64,000 nucleotides of DNA from Bacteroidales bacterium (GCA_028709785.1 JAQUTK010000018.1:1-64000); one strand, 5' to 3'. Positions 44,438-53,741 are shown, numbered from the stretch's first letter. A program made the numbers and translations. The notes: generated from the sequence alone by a model not told the origin.

Positions 44438-45223
44438 TTATTTCTTCTGTAAATGAAAAATGCTTTGGCTCAACAAACGATAGATTTCCTGAAACTCAGG
44501 AGAATCTTTCAGCATCTCGATTTGTTTATTTATTATATTTTGATCGTAGCGGACGGCTGGGCCTGTTTGCGCATCTAATGGTGGTAGTTCCTGCACTTTT
44601 GCTGCAGTTTCCTGAATCAAGGGAAACAATACAGAAAAAGGAATACCTGTCTCACGAATAATCTCGTCTGCAATAGAATAAAGATGGTTCGCGAAGTTGC
44701 AGGCAAATACAGCAGATAAGTGTAGTCGTTTTCTTTTCTCTGAATCTACGAAATAGATATGTGGAGAGAGGATATTGGCCAGTTTTTTGATTGTATCCAT
44801 GACTTTTTCATTTGAACCTTCCAGAAACAAAGGAATTTGAGAAAAATCGACCTCTTTTGTTTTGCTGAATGTTTGCAATGGATAAAGAACTCCGTAAGAT
44901 TCCTTGTAAGGAGCAAACAGATTCATTGGCATGCTCCCGGATGTATGAATCCAAAGCCCTTTATTAACCGGTGTTTTTGATGCGACATCCTCTAGTACCG
45001 TATCTTTTAGTGCAAAGATATAAACGTCAGCTTCGGATGTGATATCAGGTATATGTGTGCAAGATAGCGCTCCAACTTTCATGGCTAACAGAGAAGCCGC
45101 CTCTTCAGTCCGGCTGAAAACCTGAATAATCTTTATGCCGCTTTTGTGCAAACACAGTGCTAACTGCGTGGCCAGATTGCCTGCCCCGATAAAGGTTACT
45201 GTTGGACTTTCTTTGAGTATCAT
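44438..45223 (-). CDS. Rossmann-fold/DUF2520 oxidoreductase-like protein
   Basis: A 261-aa protein with an N-terminal NAD(P)-binding fold ([18 protein letters not shown], then [11 protein letters not shown]) and the DUF2520-type C-terminal helical half ([44 protein letters not shown]). It resembles 6-phosphogluconate-dehydrogenase-like and pyrroline-carboxylate-reductase-like enzymes, but its substrate is unknown. ATG at 45223 ([11 protein letters not shown]) overlaps the stop of the upstream membrane gene as ATGA; the ORF-track start 19 codons earlier is not needed. It lies in an operon with the KdsC, Maf and NlpC genes. Confidence 0.86.
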   Translation of the reverse strand: MILKESPTVTFIGAGNLATQLALCLHKSGIKIIQVFSRTEEAASLLAMKVGALSCTHIPDITSEADVYIFALKDTVLEDVASKTPVNKGLWIHTSGSMPMNLFAPYKESYGVLYPLQTFSKTKEVDFSQIPLFLEGSNEKVMDTIKKLANILSPHIYFVDSEKRKRLHLSAVFACNFANHLYSIADEIIRETGIPFSVLFPLIQETAAKVQELPPLDAQTGPAVRYDQNIINKQIEMLKDSPEFQEIYRLLSQSIFHLQKK

Positions 45224-45558
45224 TTCCGCAAATAAAATAATATCATCACGATTCCGACTACTGTGAACAGTAAAGGCCACATGTATTCAGCATAGGCTTG
45301 TTGCCACTGAAAGTAGTCCTGCAATCGCAGTATAAAGCCAATCCCAAACAGTATTGAACCAATTGTTCTATTTTGTTTGCATAACACAAAAATGATCCCT
45401 CCATATAGGAAGTAGTTTTTCCAGTCGAAAAGCAACAGATTAACTTCATCTGAAAACAGATGAAGTTTACTGATAAGGAGCATGATTCCAAGGAAAATAG
45501 ATGTGACTCCCCATGCGAGTAAATCACCACTTTTGCTTGAAGAGCGACTTTTTGCCAT
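45220..45558 (-). CDS. Small integral membrane protein, 112 aa
   Basis: A basic N-terminus (MAKSRSSSKSGD) is followed by four hydrophobic segments (about 12-32, 42-62, 66-80, 92-110) ending in FYLRK. No conserved catalytic motif is visible and I do not recognise a named family; the layout resembles small bacterial multi-helix membrane proteins of unknown function. It lies 3 bp after the nitroreductase gene and overlaps the following gene by 4 bp, so it is clearly part of the operon. Confidence 0.78.
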   Translation of the reverse strand: MAKSRSSSKSGDLLAWGVTSIFLGIMLLISKLHLFSDEVNLLLFDWKNYFLYGGIIFVLCKQNRTIGSILFGIGFILRLQDYFQWQQAYAEYMWPLLFTVVGIVMILFYLRK

Positions 45559-45561
45559 AAA

Positions 45562-46107
45562 TTATTCTGCTTGAGTTTGCTCGAAAGAGCCCAAGTGGAC
45601 TTTTTCCCATTTCAGTTTAGACTCGTCAAAAGGAGTTTTTTCTTCATCTTTCACCCCCAGGGCTAAGATACAGAGTGGATGATATCCTTCTGGTATGTTC
45701 AATAATTCGCACACATTTTCTTCCGCAGCGATGCCTTGAGCATCGTTTCTGTTACGAACTTGAATCCAACAACTTCCAAGACCCTGTTCTTCCGCCTGAA
45801 GCTGCATGATGATTGCAGCAATAGACGCATCTTCGATCCAGACATCTGTTTTAAGTTCATTACCCAAGATGACTATAGCAATCGGAGCATTTGCCAAAAA
45901 TGAAGCCCCATTCGCTTTGCATGCTGACAACTGCTTTAAGACTGATTTTTCTTCCACTACGACAAATTCCCAACTCATACATCGTTTGGATGAGGGAGCC
46001 ATTAATCCAGCCTTTAGTATTTGTTCCAGTTGTTCCGGTTTGACAAACTCTTCTTTGAATTTTCGGGTACTTCGACGCTTTATGATAAGATTTAAGAAAT
46101 TGCTCAT
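45562..46107 (-). CDS. Nitroreductase family protein
   Basis: A 181-aa FMN enzyme of the nitroreductase superfamily. It begins LNLIIKRRSTRKFKEE (the family's RRSxRxF FMN phosphate segment), followed by LMAPSSKRCMSWEFVVVE, VILGNELKTDVWIEDASIAAIIMQLQAEEQGLGSCW and the C-terminal LCILALGVKDE. These give a compact dimeric NAD(P)H oxidoreductase whose physiological substrate (quinone, nitro compound, flavin) is unknown. It is the first gene of the reverse-strand operon that runs through Maf to the patatin. Confidence 0.9.
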   Translation of the reverse strand: MSNFLNLIIKRRSTRKFKEEFVKPEQLEQILKAGLMAPSSKRCMSWEFVVVEEKSVLKQLSACKANGASFLANAPIAIVILGNELKTDVWIEDASIAAIIMQLQAEEQGLGSCWIQVRNRNDAQGIAAEENVCELLNIPEGYHPLCILALGVKDEEKTPFDESKLKWEKVHLGSFEQTQAE

Positions 46108-46165
46108 CGATCTTTTTCTTTAAGTGATTTAATATGAAGTGTTTCAATTTCTCTACAAATATACA

Positions 46166-47200
46166 ATGATAGATGCAACTTTCCGAAGAAATGAACTATT
46201 TTTGCATTACATAGCTACAAATAGAGTGATAGAGATATTTAAAAAAGGCGACGTCTTGCCCGATCTTCCGGGAACGGATTTCTTTCAATCCAATACGTTT
46301 TTTAATTTGTGTGAGAGTTCAAAATCTCTTATGCCGATGCTTTTTGTATGTAGCTCTGAAGGTCAGGTTAAAGGCAAACTACTGGTGGTATTGCTTCGCA
46401 ACCGGATACTGTATCCTCAGTCCTGGTTTACTGTATGTCAAGTGATTGGACAACCTGAACTATTTGTGAACGATCTCTCCAATGAGGTGATGAATGAGCT
46501 TCTACACTCTTTAATCCAAAATGTCAGTCATAAATGTTTTTATATTGAGATAAAAAGAGTCTGGAGAAACCCATTATCGGGATATAAAGCTTATAGGGAA
46601 AATGGCTTCTTCCCAATCGACAAAATATATGTTCAGAATAACTTCAAGAAATCCCGAAATATACTGAAGCAATTGTCTCCATCAAAACAACGTCAGGCAA
46701 ATAAAGGTTTTCGTTCCGGAACTGTAGTTAGTGAAGTTCTTTCTCCTGAAGAGGTGGAGGAGTGGTGTTCGACAGCGCATAAGAATCTTTCTCCGCGATT
46801 ATTAAGTCTTTTTCCTTCAAAGTCTCTTTTTTATTCAATTTATGAGAAGGTAGTGCGTGAACGCAGAGGGACAATTTTTATGGCGCGCTACAAGGATCGG
46901 ATTATTGGAAGTATGATTTGCGTCTTTTCCGGAGATACCATGTGGGAATGGTATGTGGTAAGTGCAAACAAACTCTTTCACAAACAATATCCCGGAGTTT
47001 GTCTTACAGTACATGCTCTGGAATATTGCCAGAAGCATGGCTATCTGTTCTTTAATTTTAAGGATATTACAACTCCTTTTCATCGTTCGGGAGTGCGCGA
47101 TTTTAAAATTCAGTTTGGAGGAAAGCAACGAAATGCGAAGCAATGGAGACGATATAAATGGAATTGGTTGAATAAATTGTGGTCTAAATTATACGTATAA
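46166..47200 (+). CDS. GNAT/FemAB-like acyltransferase
   Basis: A 344-aa protein with a duplicated GNAT-like layout as in FemAB/BioF2-type aminoacyl- or acyl-transferases. The C-terminal half shows GTIFMARYKDRIIGSMICVFSGD, EWYVVSANKLFHKQYPGVCLTVHALEYCQKHGY and FNFKDITTPFHRSGVRDFKIQFGG, the usual acceptor and lysine/tryptophan-rich tail (KQWRRYKWNWLNKLW). The donor and acceptor are unknown; peptidoglycan or glycan acylation is typical for relatives. The ORF track begins at a GTG nine codons upstream; the first in-frame ATG is used here. It is followed after 38 bp by the TonB receptor. Confidence 0.82.
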   Translation: MIDATFRRNELFLHYIATNRVIEIFKKGDVLPDLPGTDFFQSNTFFNLCESSKSLMPMLFVCSSEGQVKGKLLVVLLRNRILYPQSWFTVCQVIGQPELFVNDLSNEVMNELLHSLIQNVSHKCFYIEIKRVWRNPLSGYKAYRENGFFPIDKIYVQNNFKKSRNILKQLSPSKQRQANKGFRSGTVVSEVLSPEEVEEWCSTAHKNLSPRLLSLFPSKSLFYSIYEKVVRERRGTIFMARYKDRIIGSMICVFSGDTMWEWYVVSANKLFHKQYPGVCLTVHALEYCQKHGYLFFNFKDITTPFHRSGVRDFKIQFGGKQRNAKQWRRYKWNWLNKLWSKLYV

Positions 47201-47238
47201 CTCTTTCTCCCCGTTATTTTGTAGAGAATAAGCAAAAT

Positions 47239-49644
47239 ATGAACATAAGACACCTCCTTTTTCTACTCTTGATTTGTTTGGTCGGCAATGTGCATGCGCA
47301 AATGATAAAAGTGCATGGCACAGTAATGACTCCGGAAGGTGAACCGATAGAATTAGCGACCATTCATGTTGCAGGAGGTATCGCCGGTGGAATCTCAGAT
47401 CTCAAAGGTCACTATGAATTCCTTACCCCTAAAAGAGATACCATCAAACTTGTCATTTCCTGTCTGGGATTTAATAAAGTGGAACGAAAAATTGTTTCTC
47501 CAGACAAAGAGATACTTCTTAATGTTGTCCTTCAATCTGCTTTTCAGGCTTTGAAAGACGTGGAAGTAACAGAAAGAAAGCAAGAGACCGAAATGACTCA
47601 GCAGATAAAACTTGATCGCTTTAGGTTGATGCCTGACGCGAGTGGAGGTAGTGTAGAGTCGCTTCTTTCTACATTTGCTGGTGTGAACTCAAACAATGAG
47701 ATGAGCTCCCAATACATGGTACGCGGAGGCAACTATGATGAAAACAGCGTTTATGTCAATGGTATAGAAGTCTACCGTCCCTTATTGATACGTGCCGGCC
47801 AACAAGAAGGTCTTAGTTTTATTAATCCCGACTTAGTACAGTCTATTGATTTCTCGGCGGGAGGCTTTGATACCCGTTATGGAGATAAAATGTCATCGGT
47901 TCTGGATATTTCCTACAAAAAGCCGGAAGTATTTGAAGGTTCTTTCGCCGCAAGTTTGCAAGGAGGTTCTGTTTACTTAGGTCATGCCTCTAAGAACCTG
48001 ACACAGATTCACGGTGTGCGTTACAAACGAAATGCCAGTTTGCTTGGCTCATTGGAAACGAAAGGTGAGTACGATCCAAGCTTTTTAGACTACCAGACGT
48101 ACATTACGTATAATCTTTCCCCAAGATGGGAGCTCTCCTTGTTGGGTAATGTGTCCAGTAACAGTTATAAATTCGCACCACAGAATCGTACGACAAAATT
48201 TGGAACACAAGATATCGCAAAAGAATTCAAGGTCTATTTTGATGGAAAAGAAGACGATCTGTTTACCACTGTCTTTGGTGCATTGACGTTAAAACACAAG
48301 ATTGACAAACAAACGGAAGTTGGACTTATGCTATCTGCCTTTCAAACAAATGAACAGGAAAGATACGATATTACCGGCGAATACTGGCTGAATGATGTGG
48401 ACGTTTCCGGAGAATCTCAGAGTTCGATGGATAAAACATTGGGAGTTGCGAGTTATCATGAGCATGCCCGAAACAAATTAAAGGCAAGCGTCTTTAACTT
48501 CTCTCACATGGGTGCTGCAACCAGGAATAGCCATACAATCCGTTGGGGAGTGGGAGGTCAGATGGAAAAGATAAGTGATCGTATGCGTGAATGGGAATGG
48601 CGTGATTCTGCAGGATATTCCATGCCCTTCAATCCAAATCAGGTCAATGTGATATACAACCTCTATTCAAGAAATGAGTTGAATAATGCCCGTCTATATT
48701 CTTATTTGCAGGATACGTATAAGTTTGACATTGCTTCAGGTTTTGTCTCTGTGACCGGAGGTGTTCGAACGAGTTATTGGGGCTTCAATAAAGAGGTGTT
48801 GATCAGTCCCCGGGCATCAATTGCTTATATTCCTGATTGGGAAAAGAAGTTTACCTTCCGATTTGCATCAGGAATTTACTACCAGTCTCCTTTTTATAAG
48901 GAATTTCGTGATTCAGTCTATTCTGACGGAGGATACCGGATTCAGTTGAACCGAAACATCAAGTCGCAACGCTCCATACAGTTTATCGGAGGTGTAGATC
49001 ATTATTTTTACTTCCTGTATCGTCCATTTAAGTTTACTGTTGAGGCTTATTATAAAACAATTGATAATCTGATCCCTTATACGGTTGACAATGTACGTGT
49101 GATGTATTTTGGAGAGAACAGAGGGAGTGGGCATATTGCCGGATTGGATATGAAAATATTTGGCGAACTGGTGCCCGGAGTTGATTCCTGGGTAAGTCTT
49201 TCGTTGATGGATTCACGCGAACGATTTGATGGCAAGGGTATGCCGAGACCTACCGATCAACGCTACAATATTTCCATGTTCTTCCAGGATTACTTTCCCA
49301 AAAATCCGAAGTATAAGCTACAGCTCAAATTAGTTTGGGCGGATGGATTGCCCTTTGGCCCATCCGGTGATGAGGCAAATAAAGCCGCTTTCAGAATGTC
49401 ACCCTATCGGCGTGTCGATATTGGGATGTCAAGGCAGTTGGTAGGTGGCGAAGATCGGGTGATGCGTCGAAAGATCATGCGTCATCTAAAAAATGTCTGG
49501 TTGGGTATTGATGTCTTCAACTTATTTAATATCAGCAATGTTAATTCCTATTATTGGATCACAGATGTGCATAATCAACAATATGCTGTGCCTAATTATT
49601 TGACATCAAGACAGATAAACCTCCGATTAGTGGCTGATTTCTAG
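47239..49644 (+). CDS. TonB-dependent outer-membrane receptor with carboxypeptidase-like N-terminal domain
   Basis: An 801-aa TonB-dependent receptor. After the signal peptide (cleavage near VHAQ), residues 22-105 form a carboxypeptidase-regulatory-like domain (KVHGTVMTPEGEPIELATIHV). A plug (about 115-230) shows SLLSTFAGVNSNNEMSSQYM, VRGGNYDENSVYVNGIEVYRP and DFSAGGFDTRYGDKMSSVLDI, and the rest is the 22-strand barrel ending in a terminal Phe (RLVADF). The missing SusC-type linker and the absence of a SusD partner point to a siderophore- or cofactor-type receptor, not a polysaccharide one; the ligand is unknown. It starts 38 bp after the acyltransferase gene. Confidence 0.92.
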   Translation: MNIRHLLFLLLICLVGNVHAQMIKVHGTVMTPEGEPIELATIHVAGGIAGGISDLKGHYEFLTPKRDTIKLVISCLGFNKVERKIVSPDKEILLNVVLQSAFQALKDVEVTERKQETEMTQQIKLDRFRLMPDASGGSVESLLSTFAGVNSNNEMSSQYMVRGGNYDENSVYVNGIEVYRPLLIRAGQQEGLSFINPDLVQSIDFSAGGFDTRYGDKMSSVLDISYKKPEVFEGSFAASLQGGSVYLGHASKNLTQIHGVRYKRNASLLGSLETKGEYDPSFLDYQTYITYNLSPRWELSLLGNVSSNSYKFAPQNRTTKFGTQDIAKEFKVYFDGKEDDLFTTVFGALTLKHKIDKQTEVGLMLSAFQTNEQERYDITGEYWLNDVDVSGESQSSMDKTLGVASYHEHARNKLKASVFNFSHMGAATRNSHTIRWGVGGQMEKISDRMREWEWRDSAGYSMPFNPNQVNVIYNLYSRNELNNARLYSYLQDTYKFDIASGFVSVTGGVRTSYWGFNKEVLISPRASIAYIPDWEKKFTFRFASGIYYQSPFYKEFRDSVYSDGGYRIQLNRNIKSQRSIQFIGGVDHYFYFLYRPFKFTVEAYYKTIDNLIPYTVDNVRVMYFGENRGSGHIAGLDMKIFGELVPGVDSWVSLSLMDSRERFDGKGMPRPTDQRYNISMFFQDYFPKNPKYKLQLKLVWADGLPFGPSGDEANKAAFRMSPYRRVDIGMSRQLVGGEDRVMRRKIMRHLKNVWLGIDVFNLFNISNVNSYYWITDVHNQQYAVPNYLTSRQINLRLVADF

Positions 49645-49654
49645 CCTGCCGTTC

Positions 49655-51238
49655 TTAAGAAACAAGTAGCAGAAGCAGTATGGATGCTAAAGCCCCGATA
49701 AAACTCTTGCGATTGTGGTATATTGTCCATATTGAAAAGAAAAAAAGAGTTGCATAAAGAATTATGACTTCCAGGGGGGTCATAGCTGGAACTTGCAATA
49801 TGGCACAAGGTAGATTATGAATGAAAGCGGTCGTTGTGTAAAAGAAATCACCAATCATCCCTGCAGCTATCAAAAAGAACTTTCCAACAAAAGGAATAAG
49901 CAGTGTCATATAACTTAAAATGACTATGCCCAAAAGAACAAAAGAAAGTGGAACCAAAATGATGTTTGTGACTAAAAAGTGTGTAGGAAATGAGTGGAAG
50001 TAATAAAGTATCAGAGGAAAAGTGCAGATTTGAGCTGCGATACTTACGTTGGTTATCTCCCAAAAATACTTGAGTATTCTATTCTTGGTGCGTATCAAGC
50101 CATTTAATTTCGGTTGAAATAATACGATTGAGAATAGCGCTGTGAAACTCAACTGAAAACTTATATTAAACAGATAATAAGGGTTATAGAGTAACATCCC
50201 AAAGGCTGAGAGAAGGAGAGAATGATAGATATTGATCTTTCTATGAAGCAAATGACCGAGAATAACAAAACTAAACATGATAACAGCACGGACAACTGAT
50301 GGTGAAAGTCCGGTAATAAATGCGTATATCCAAATGGATAACAAAAGAATGAATTCTTTCGTTATACGGCTCTTTTCGTTGAGGTTCATTCCATGCAAAA
50401 AAATATTCAGCAGCAGAATCAGTATTCCCACGTTTAGTCCGCTGACGGCTAGTAGATGAGAGACACCTGATACTGAAAAGTTATCTTTTGTCTCGGTATC
50501 CAGTAACTCAACGGCTCCAAGAGTCATGGCGAGTAGTATGGGACGAGCTTTCGCGCTGATAACAGAATCTTCGAATAGCTTACTGAGTTTTCTTCGGTAT
50601 TTTAGTGCGATGTAACTTACTTGTTTCACGGGAGGTAAATCGGATCTTTCCCATTGTTCTGAGGCAATGTATGTGGAGGCGCAAAAACCTTCTCTACGTA
50701 AGAAGTTTTCGTAACCAGAAAAAGTTCCGCTACCTTTCAGAGGATTCAGATCTGCTTTGAAAATAATTTCTTCTCCGGGCTCGATGGAAGCACTCAGTGA
50801 ATCCTTCCCGATGTAGGAAATAATCCGTTTATCGCAATCGGTTTCTTTTCCGTTGATCACAACTGAGCGAATGTGCAACTGACATTGAAAACTTTTTTTC
50901 TTTTCGATAGGATAATTTTCAGCAATAGCATGATAGGTGCCTTCAAGAGGAATATCTGCCTTTGTCTTTACGGCTTCAAAAGAAGTGAGTATTCCTCCAG
51001 CGGAGAATACAGATAATAAAACTCCTGTCCCAAAGAGCGCAGACTTTCGATTCTCTTTTATAAAACAGCTACTGACGAGTAATAATAGCGAGAAGATGCC
51101 GGTTATCAGAAAAGGAAGCAGGGATTCTATTTGATCCATGCAAATAATACCGCCCGAGAGAGCGATAATCAGTCGTAAGAATGTATATTTTCGAGAAATA
51201 TAGGCCCAATTGCTACTATAGGTTGCGTTGAGATTCAA
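49655..51238 (-). CDS. comEC: ComEC/Rec2-family membrane protein, short form
   Basis: A 527-aa polytopic membrane protein. The N-terminal region carries the DUF4131-like soluble segment (KKKSFQCQLHIRSVVINGKE) and the competence domain with FSVSGVSHLLAVSGLNVGILILLLNIF (GSVSHLLAVSGLN signature), FITGLSPSVVRAVIMFSF and FNISFQLSFTALF. Full-length ComEC is over 690 aa and often ends in a metallo-beta-lactamase-like domain; here that domain is absent and the last helices stop 10 bp before the convergent TonB receptor. It could serve DNA uptake across the inner membrane or have another role. ATG at 51238 follows rpe by 12 bp, so rpe-comEC form an operon. Confidence 0.88.
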   Translation of the reverse strand: MNLNATYSSNWAYISRKYTFLRLIIALSGGIICMDQIESLLPFLITGIFSLLLLVSSCFIKENRKSALFGTGVLLSVFSAGGILTSFEAVKTKADIPLEGTYHAIAENYPIEKKKSFQCQLHIRSVVINGKETDCDKRIISYIGKDSLSASIEPGEEIIFKADLNPLKGSGTFSGYENFLRREGFCASTYIASEQWERSDLPPVKQVSYIALKYRRKLSKLFEDSVISAKARPILLAMTLGAVELLDTETKDNFSVSGVSHLLAVSGLNVGILILLLNIFLHGMNLNEKSRITKEFILLLSIWIYAFITGLSPSVVRAVIMFSFVILGHLLHRKINIYHSLLLSAFGMLLYNPYYLFNISFQLSFTALFSIVLFQPKLNGLIRTKNRILKYFWEITNVSIAAQICTFPLILYYFHSFPTHFLVTNIILVPLSFVLLGIVILSYMTLLIPFVGKFFLIAAGMIGDFFYTTTAFIHNLPCAILQVPAMTPLEVIILYATLFFFSIWTIYHNRKSFIGALASILLLLLVS

Positions 51239-51250
51239 TGGCGCTTCCTT

Positions 51251-51895
51251 TTAGAGCTCCTTAAGAAACTGAACAGATTGAGCAGGATCATTCGCCCGAA
51301 ATACAAAATTACCGGCTACTAGAACGTCAGCTCCGGCTTCTTTTAATAGGAGAGCCGTATCGTGATTAACTCCACCATCAATTTCAATAAGTGTATTACA
51401 GCCATGTTCAGAGATTAGTTTCTTGAGTTTTTTTATTTTGTCGAGAGTGGAAGGAATAAACTTCTGACCACCGAAACCAGGGTTTACTGACATGAGCAGG
51501 ACCATATCCAGATCGCAGATTATCTCTTCCAATAGTGAAACCGGGGTATGCGGATTGAGAGCTACAGCTGCTTTCATTCCATTCTCCTTTATCTGTTGTA
51601 TGGTCCGATGAAGGTGTGTGCAGGCTTCATAATGAACACACATTGTTTCAGTCCCGAGTGATTTCACTTGTTGGATGAATTTCCCGGGCTCTACGACCAT
51701 CAGATGCACGTCAAGAGGTTTGGAGCAAAGGTGTTTGACAGACTCAATAACAGGAAACCCAAAAGAAATATTTGGAACAAAAACTCCATCCATAATGTCA
51801 ACATGAGTCCAGTCAGCTTTGCTTTGGTTGATAAACTCAATTTCTTCACCTAATCGGGAAAAGTCTGCAGATAATATGGAGGCTGCTACAATCAT
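51251..51895 (-). CDS. rpe: Ribulose-phosphate 3-epimerase
   Basis: A 214-aa TIM-barrel enzyme of the pentose phosphate pathway that interconverts ribulose 5-phosphate and xylulose 5-phosphate. Signatures: VAASILSADFSRLGEEI, the metal His/Asp in WTHVDIMDGVFVPNISFG, LDVHLMVVEP, ALNPHTP, LMSVNPGFGGQKFIP and DGGVNHDTA (the second catalytic Asp). The length is normal. It is followed by comEC after 12 bp; the pairing with comEC is common in this phylum as far as I recall. Confidence 0.97.
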   Translation of the reverse strand: MIVAASILSADFSRLGEEIEFINQSKADWTHVDIMDGVFVPNISFGFPVIESVKHLCSKPLDVHLMVVEPGKFIQQVKSLGTETMCVHYEACTHLHRTIQQIKENGMKAAVALNPHTPVSLLEEIICDLDMVLLMSVNPGFGGQKFIPSTLDKIKKLKKLISEHGCNTLIEIDGGVNHDTALLLKEAGADVLVAGNFVFRANDPAQSVQFLKEL

Positions 51896-51953
51896 AATGA
51901 TTTTTTTGATTAAGATTCTTATTCATTTATATTAATGGTCTTGCGAAGGTACA

Positions 51954-51990
51954 AAAAAAACCTTTTCCCAAGCAGAGAAAAGGTTTTTTT
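51954..51990. terminator. Terminator upstream of rpe (after the 62-aa ORF), bidirectional form
   Basis: A perfect 14-bp stem AAAAAAACCTTTTC / GAAAAGGTTTTTTT with a 9-nt loop carries A and T runs on either side. On the reverse strand it would end transcription from the small ORF at 52003-52191 before rpe starts. Confidence 0.85.
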
Positions 51991-52002
51991 GTTAGAGTCT
52001 TG

Positions 52003-52191
52003 TTAATTGGATAGAGCAACAGTCAAGTCTGTCTTCAAAGCAGGAAGAGCATGGTAGTAATAAGCAAATCTTTTTAGAAATTCCAAGGTCGAAGCTTTTG
52101 GTCCAATTTCAGAATGATTTGAAGTGTCTGATAATGATACCTGACTTTTCCCGGCTTTGATAGAATGTTTAGAAGTAGATGTTTTCTTCAT
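52003..52191 (-). CDS. Small conserved-type protein, 62 aa
   Basis: A short ORF with a basic N-terminus (MKKTSTSKHSIKAGKSQ), a Ser/Thr-rich middle and a C-terminal helix-like segment (STLEFLKRFAYYYHALPAL). Comparable small peptides with a TLEF(I/L)xxFA core occur in Bacteroidales as far as I recall, but I cannot confirm it. It starts 75 bp after the sigma-factor stop, behind an inverted repeat, and is bounded by a strong terminator 12 bp downstream, so a real short transcript is likely. No function can be proposed. Confidence 0.6.
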   Translation of the reverse strand: MKKTSTSKHSIKAGKSQVSLSDTSNHSEIGPKASTLEFLKRFAYYYHALPALKTDLTVALSN

Positions 52192-52194
52192 AGG

Positions 52195-52226
52195 CGTTTA
52201 TTGATTAATCACTTATCAATAAAACG
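52195..52226 (-). terminator. Inverted repeat between the ECF sigma gene and the 62-aa ORF
   Basis: The inverted repeat CGTTTATTGAT-TAATCACTT-ATCAATAAAACG (one bulged A) sits 3 bp upstream of the small ORF's ATG. It may be a terminator for the sigma gene or a leader structure for the small ORF; the absence of a T run makes either uncertain. Confidence 0.45.
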
Positions 52227-52266
52227 TCATCTGTTTATGTTTAGTATATTACCCCTTCTCTTTCTT

Positions 52267-52863
52267 TCAGTCCATCGTAAGAATCATCTGTTTCTCTTCA
52301 GCGATACGCCGCAGATTAAGTATCGCATATCGCATCCTTCCCAATGCAGTGTTGATGCTGACACCTGTGGAATCTGCAATTTCTTTGAAACTTAAGTTTT
52401 TGTAATACCGCATGATAACGACCTCTTGCTGGTTCTCGGGTAGGAACATGACCAACTTCTTTATGTCGGAGATAATCTGATCATGAATCAACCGATCTTC
52501 GACATTGTCATCACTGTATTTGGGGTTGTTTAATAAGTCAAACCCGGCTTCCTCACTTGATATCTGATTGTTACTTTTTTCTTGTCTGAAATAATCTATG
52601 ATCAAGTTGTGAGCAATTCGCGTAATCCAGGCTGGAAACTTTCCATTCTCTGTATAGCGTCCTTGGCGTATGGTCATAATAGCCTTTACAAATGTATCCT
52701 GAAAGATATCATCTGCAAGGTCTCTGTCCCGAACGGCAAAATATATGTATGAAAACAACTTGCTTTTATAGCGGTTCAACAAAACATCAAATGCCTCATT
52801 TATGCCTTCTGCATATTTTACAACCAATTCTTCATCGGTTAATCCCACTAATTTGTCCATCAC
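52267..52863 (-). CDS. ECF-type RNA polymerase sigma factor
   Basis: A 198-aa sigma-70 family factor of the ECF class with regions 2 and 4 only. Region 2 (about 23-92): NEAFDVLLNRYKSKLFSYIYFAVRDRDLADDIFQDTFVKAI and WITRIAHNLIIDYFR. Region 4 (about 135-190): LPENQQEVVIMRYYKNLSFKEIADSTGVSINTALGRMRYAI, a classic helix-turn-helix. No anti-sigma gene or membrane partner is adjacent, so its regulation is not visible here. Either of two adjacent ATGs (52863, 52860) could be used. It could drive envelope or stress genes, but no target is assigned. Confidence 0.94.
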   Translation of the reverse strand: MMDKLVGLTDEELVVKYAEGINEAFDVLLNRYKSKLFSYIYFAVRDRDLADDIFQDTFVKAIMTIRQGRYTENGKFPAWITRIAHNLIIDYFRQEKSNNQISSEEAGFDLLNNPKYSDDNVEDRLIHDQIISDIKKLVMFLPENQQEVVIMRYYKNLSFKEIADSTGVSINTALGRMRYAILNLRRIAEEKQMILTMD

Positions 52864-52994
52864 TTTTATGATTAAAGTTATCTAAAGTAATGTGTTTCGA
52901 TAGGCAGCAAGTTTTAATTGTGAATAAAAAATTTCTTTAGTGACGCAAATGAATTGAATAATTTTGATTCTGCAAAACTTTTCGCGAACAAAAT

Positions 52995-53015
52995 TTGAAA
53001 AAAACATATTTTCAA
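52995..53015 (-). terminator. Possible hairpin after mtgA
   Basis: A 7-bp repeat TTGAAAA-AAACATA-TTTTCAA lies 3 bp after the mtgA stop. A/T-only stems are weak, so this is tentative. The rest of the 154-bp gap to the sigma gene (52864-53017) shows no clear promoter; a near-consensus TACTTTAG lies about 15 bp before the sigma ATG. Confidence 0.3.
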
Positions 53016-53017
53016 GT

Positions 53018-53722
53018 CTATTTGCCCGTTTTCTTCGGCAGATATTCTAAAACGACGTAATTCATTCGCTTTTCAATCACGATTTTACGGCGAAGGATAT
53101 AACTGGATGGCTTTTTTGAACTAAACCTTATTGGATTAGGTAAAGTTGCAGCAATCAGTGCACATTGAGAACGGGTCAGTTTTTTGGCTGTTGTATTGAA
53201 ATGATGTTTCGCTACTGCTTCTGCTCCATAGATTCCTTTTCCCATTTCTATGGAATTGACATAGACCTCGAGGATACGTTCTTTGTTCCAGATCAGTTCA
53301 ATCAGTAGCGTAAAATAGACTTCAAACCCTTTTCGAACCCAAGAGGAGTTTGGCCACAAGAATACGTTCTTTGCGGTTTGTTGGCTTATCGTGCTTGCGC
53401 CACGGATTTTGTTATTTCTCTTACTTTCTTTAATAGCCTTTTCAATTTCTATCGTATCAAAACCTGAATGAGTAAAAAAGCGACTGTCTTCAGAGGCAAT
53501 GACTGCTTTGGGAAGATTAGAGGTTATATTTTCTAAGGGTACCCAGGTATGATGCAATGTAGGAAATTCACCTTCTTTGGCTTGCTGGAAGCAACGGATC
53601 ACCATTAAAGGAGTAATATATACGGGAATAAAACGATATACTATCACAGCCAGGATGGTTGAAATGAAAAAGAAGAGTGCGATTTTCTTTATCCAACGCA
53701 AGATATAGACGGCGATTTTCAT
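53018..53722 (-). CDS. mtgA: Monofunctional peptidoglycan glycosyltransferase
   Basis: A 234-aa GT51 enzyme that polymerises lipid II into glycan strands, without a transpeptidase domain. The N-terminus has one membrane helix (about 8-30). Catalytic Glu motif [12 protein letters not shown], then [17 protein letters not shown] (Q-Q-x-x-K motif), [27 protein letters not shown] and [19 protein letters not shown]. All five GT51 motifs are in order. It lies 19 bp downstream of fmt and is read in the same direction. Confidence 0.95.
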   Translation of the reverse strand: MKIAVYILRWIKKIALFFFISTILAVIVYRFIPVYITPLMVIRCFQQAKEGEFPTLHHTWVPLENITSNLPKAVIASEDSRFFTHSGFDTIEIEKAIKESKRNNKIRGASTISQQTAKNVFLWPNSSWVRKGFEVYFTLLIELIWNKERILEVYVNSIEMGKGIYGAEAVAKHHFNTTAKKLTRSQCALIAATLPNPIRFSSKKPSSYILRRKIVIEKRMNYVVLEYLPKKTGK

Positions 53723-53741
53723 GTTTTCGTTCGTATTCGTA

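Noticed and set aside
45258-45530. Second reverse ORF (90 aa) overlapping the 112-aa membrane protein
   Set aside because: Different frame of the same region. The 112-aa frame has membrane helices and the ATGA coupling with its neighbour.
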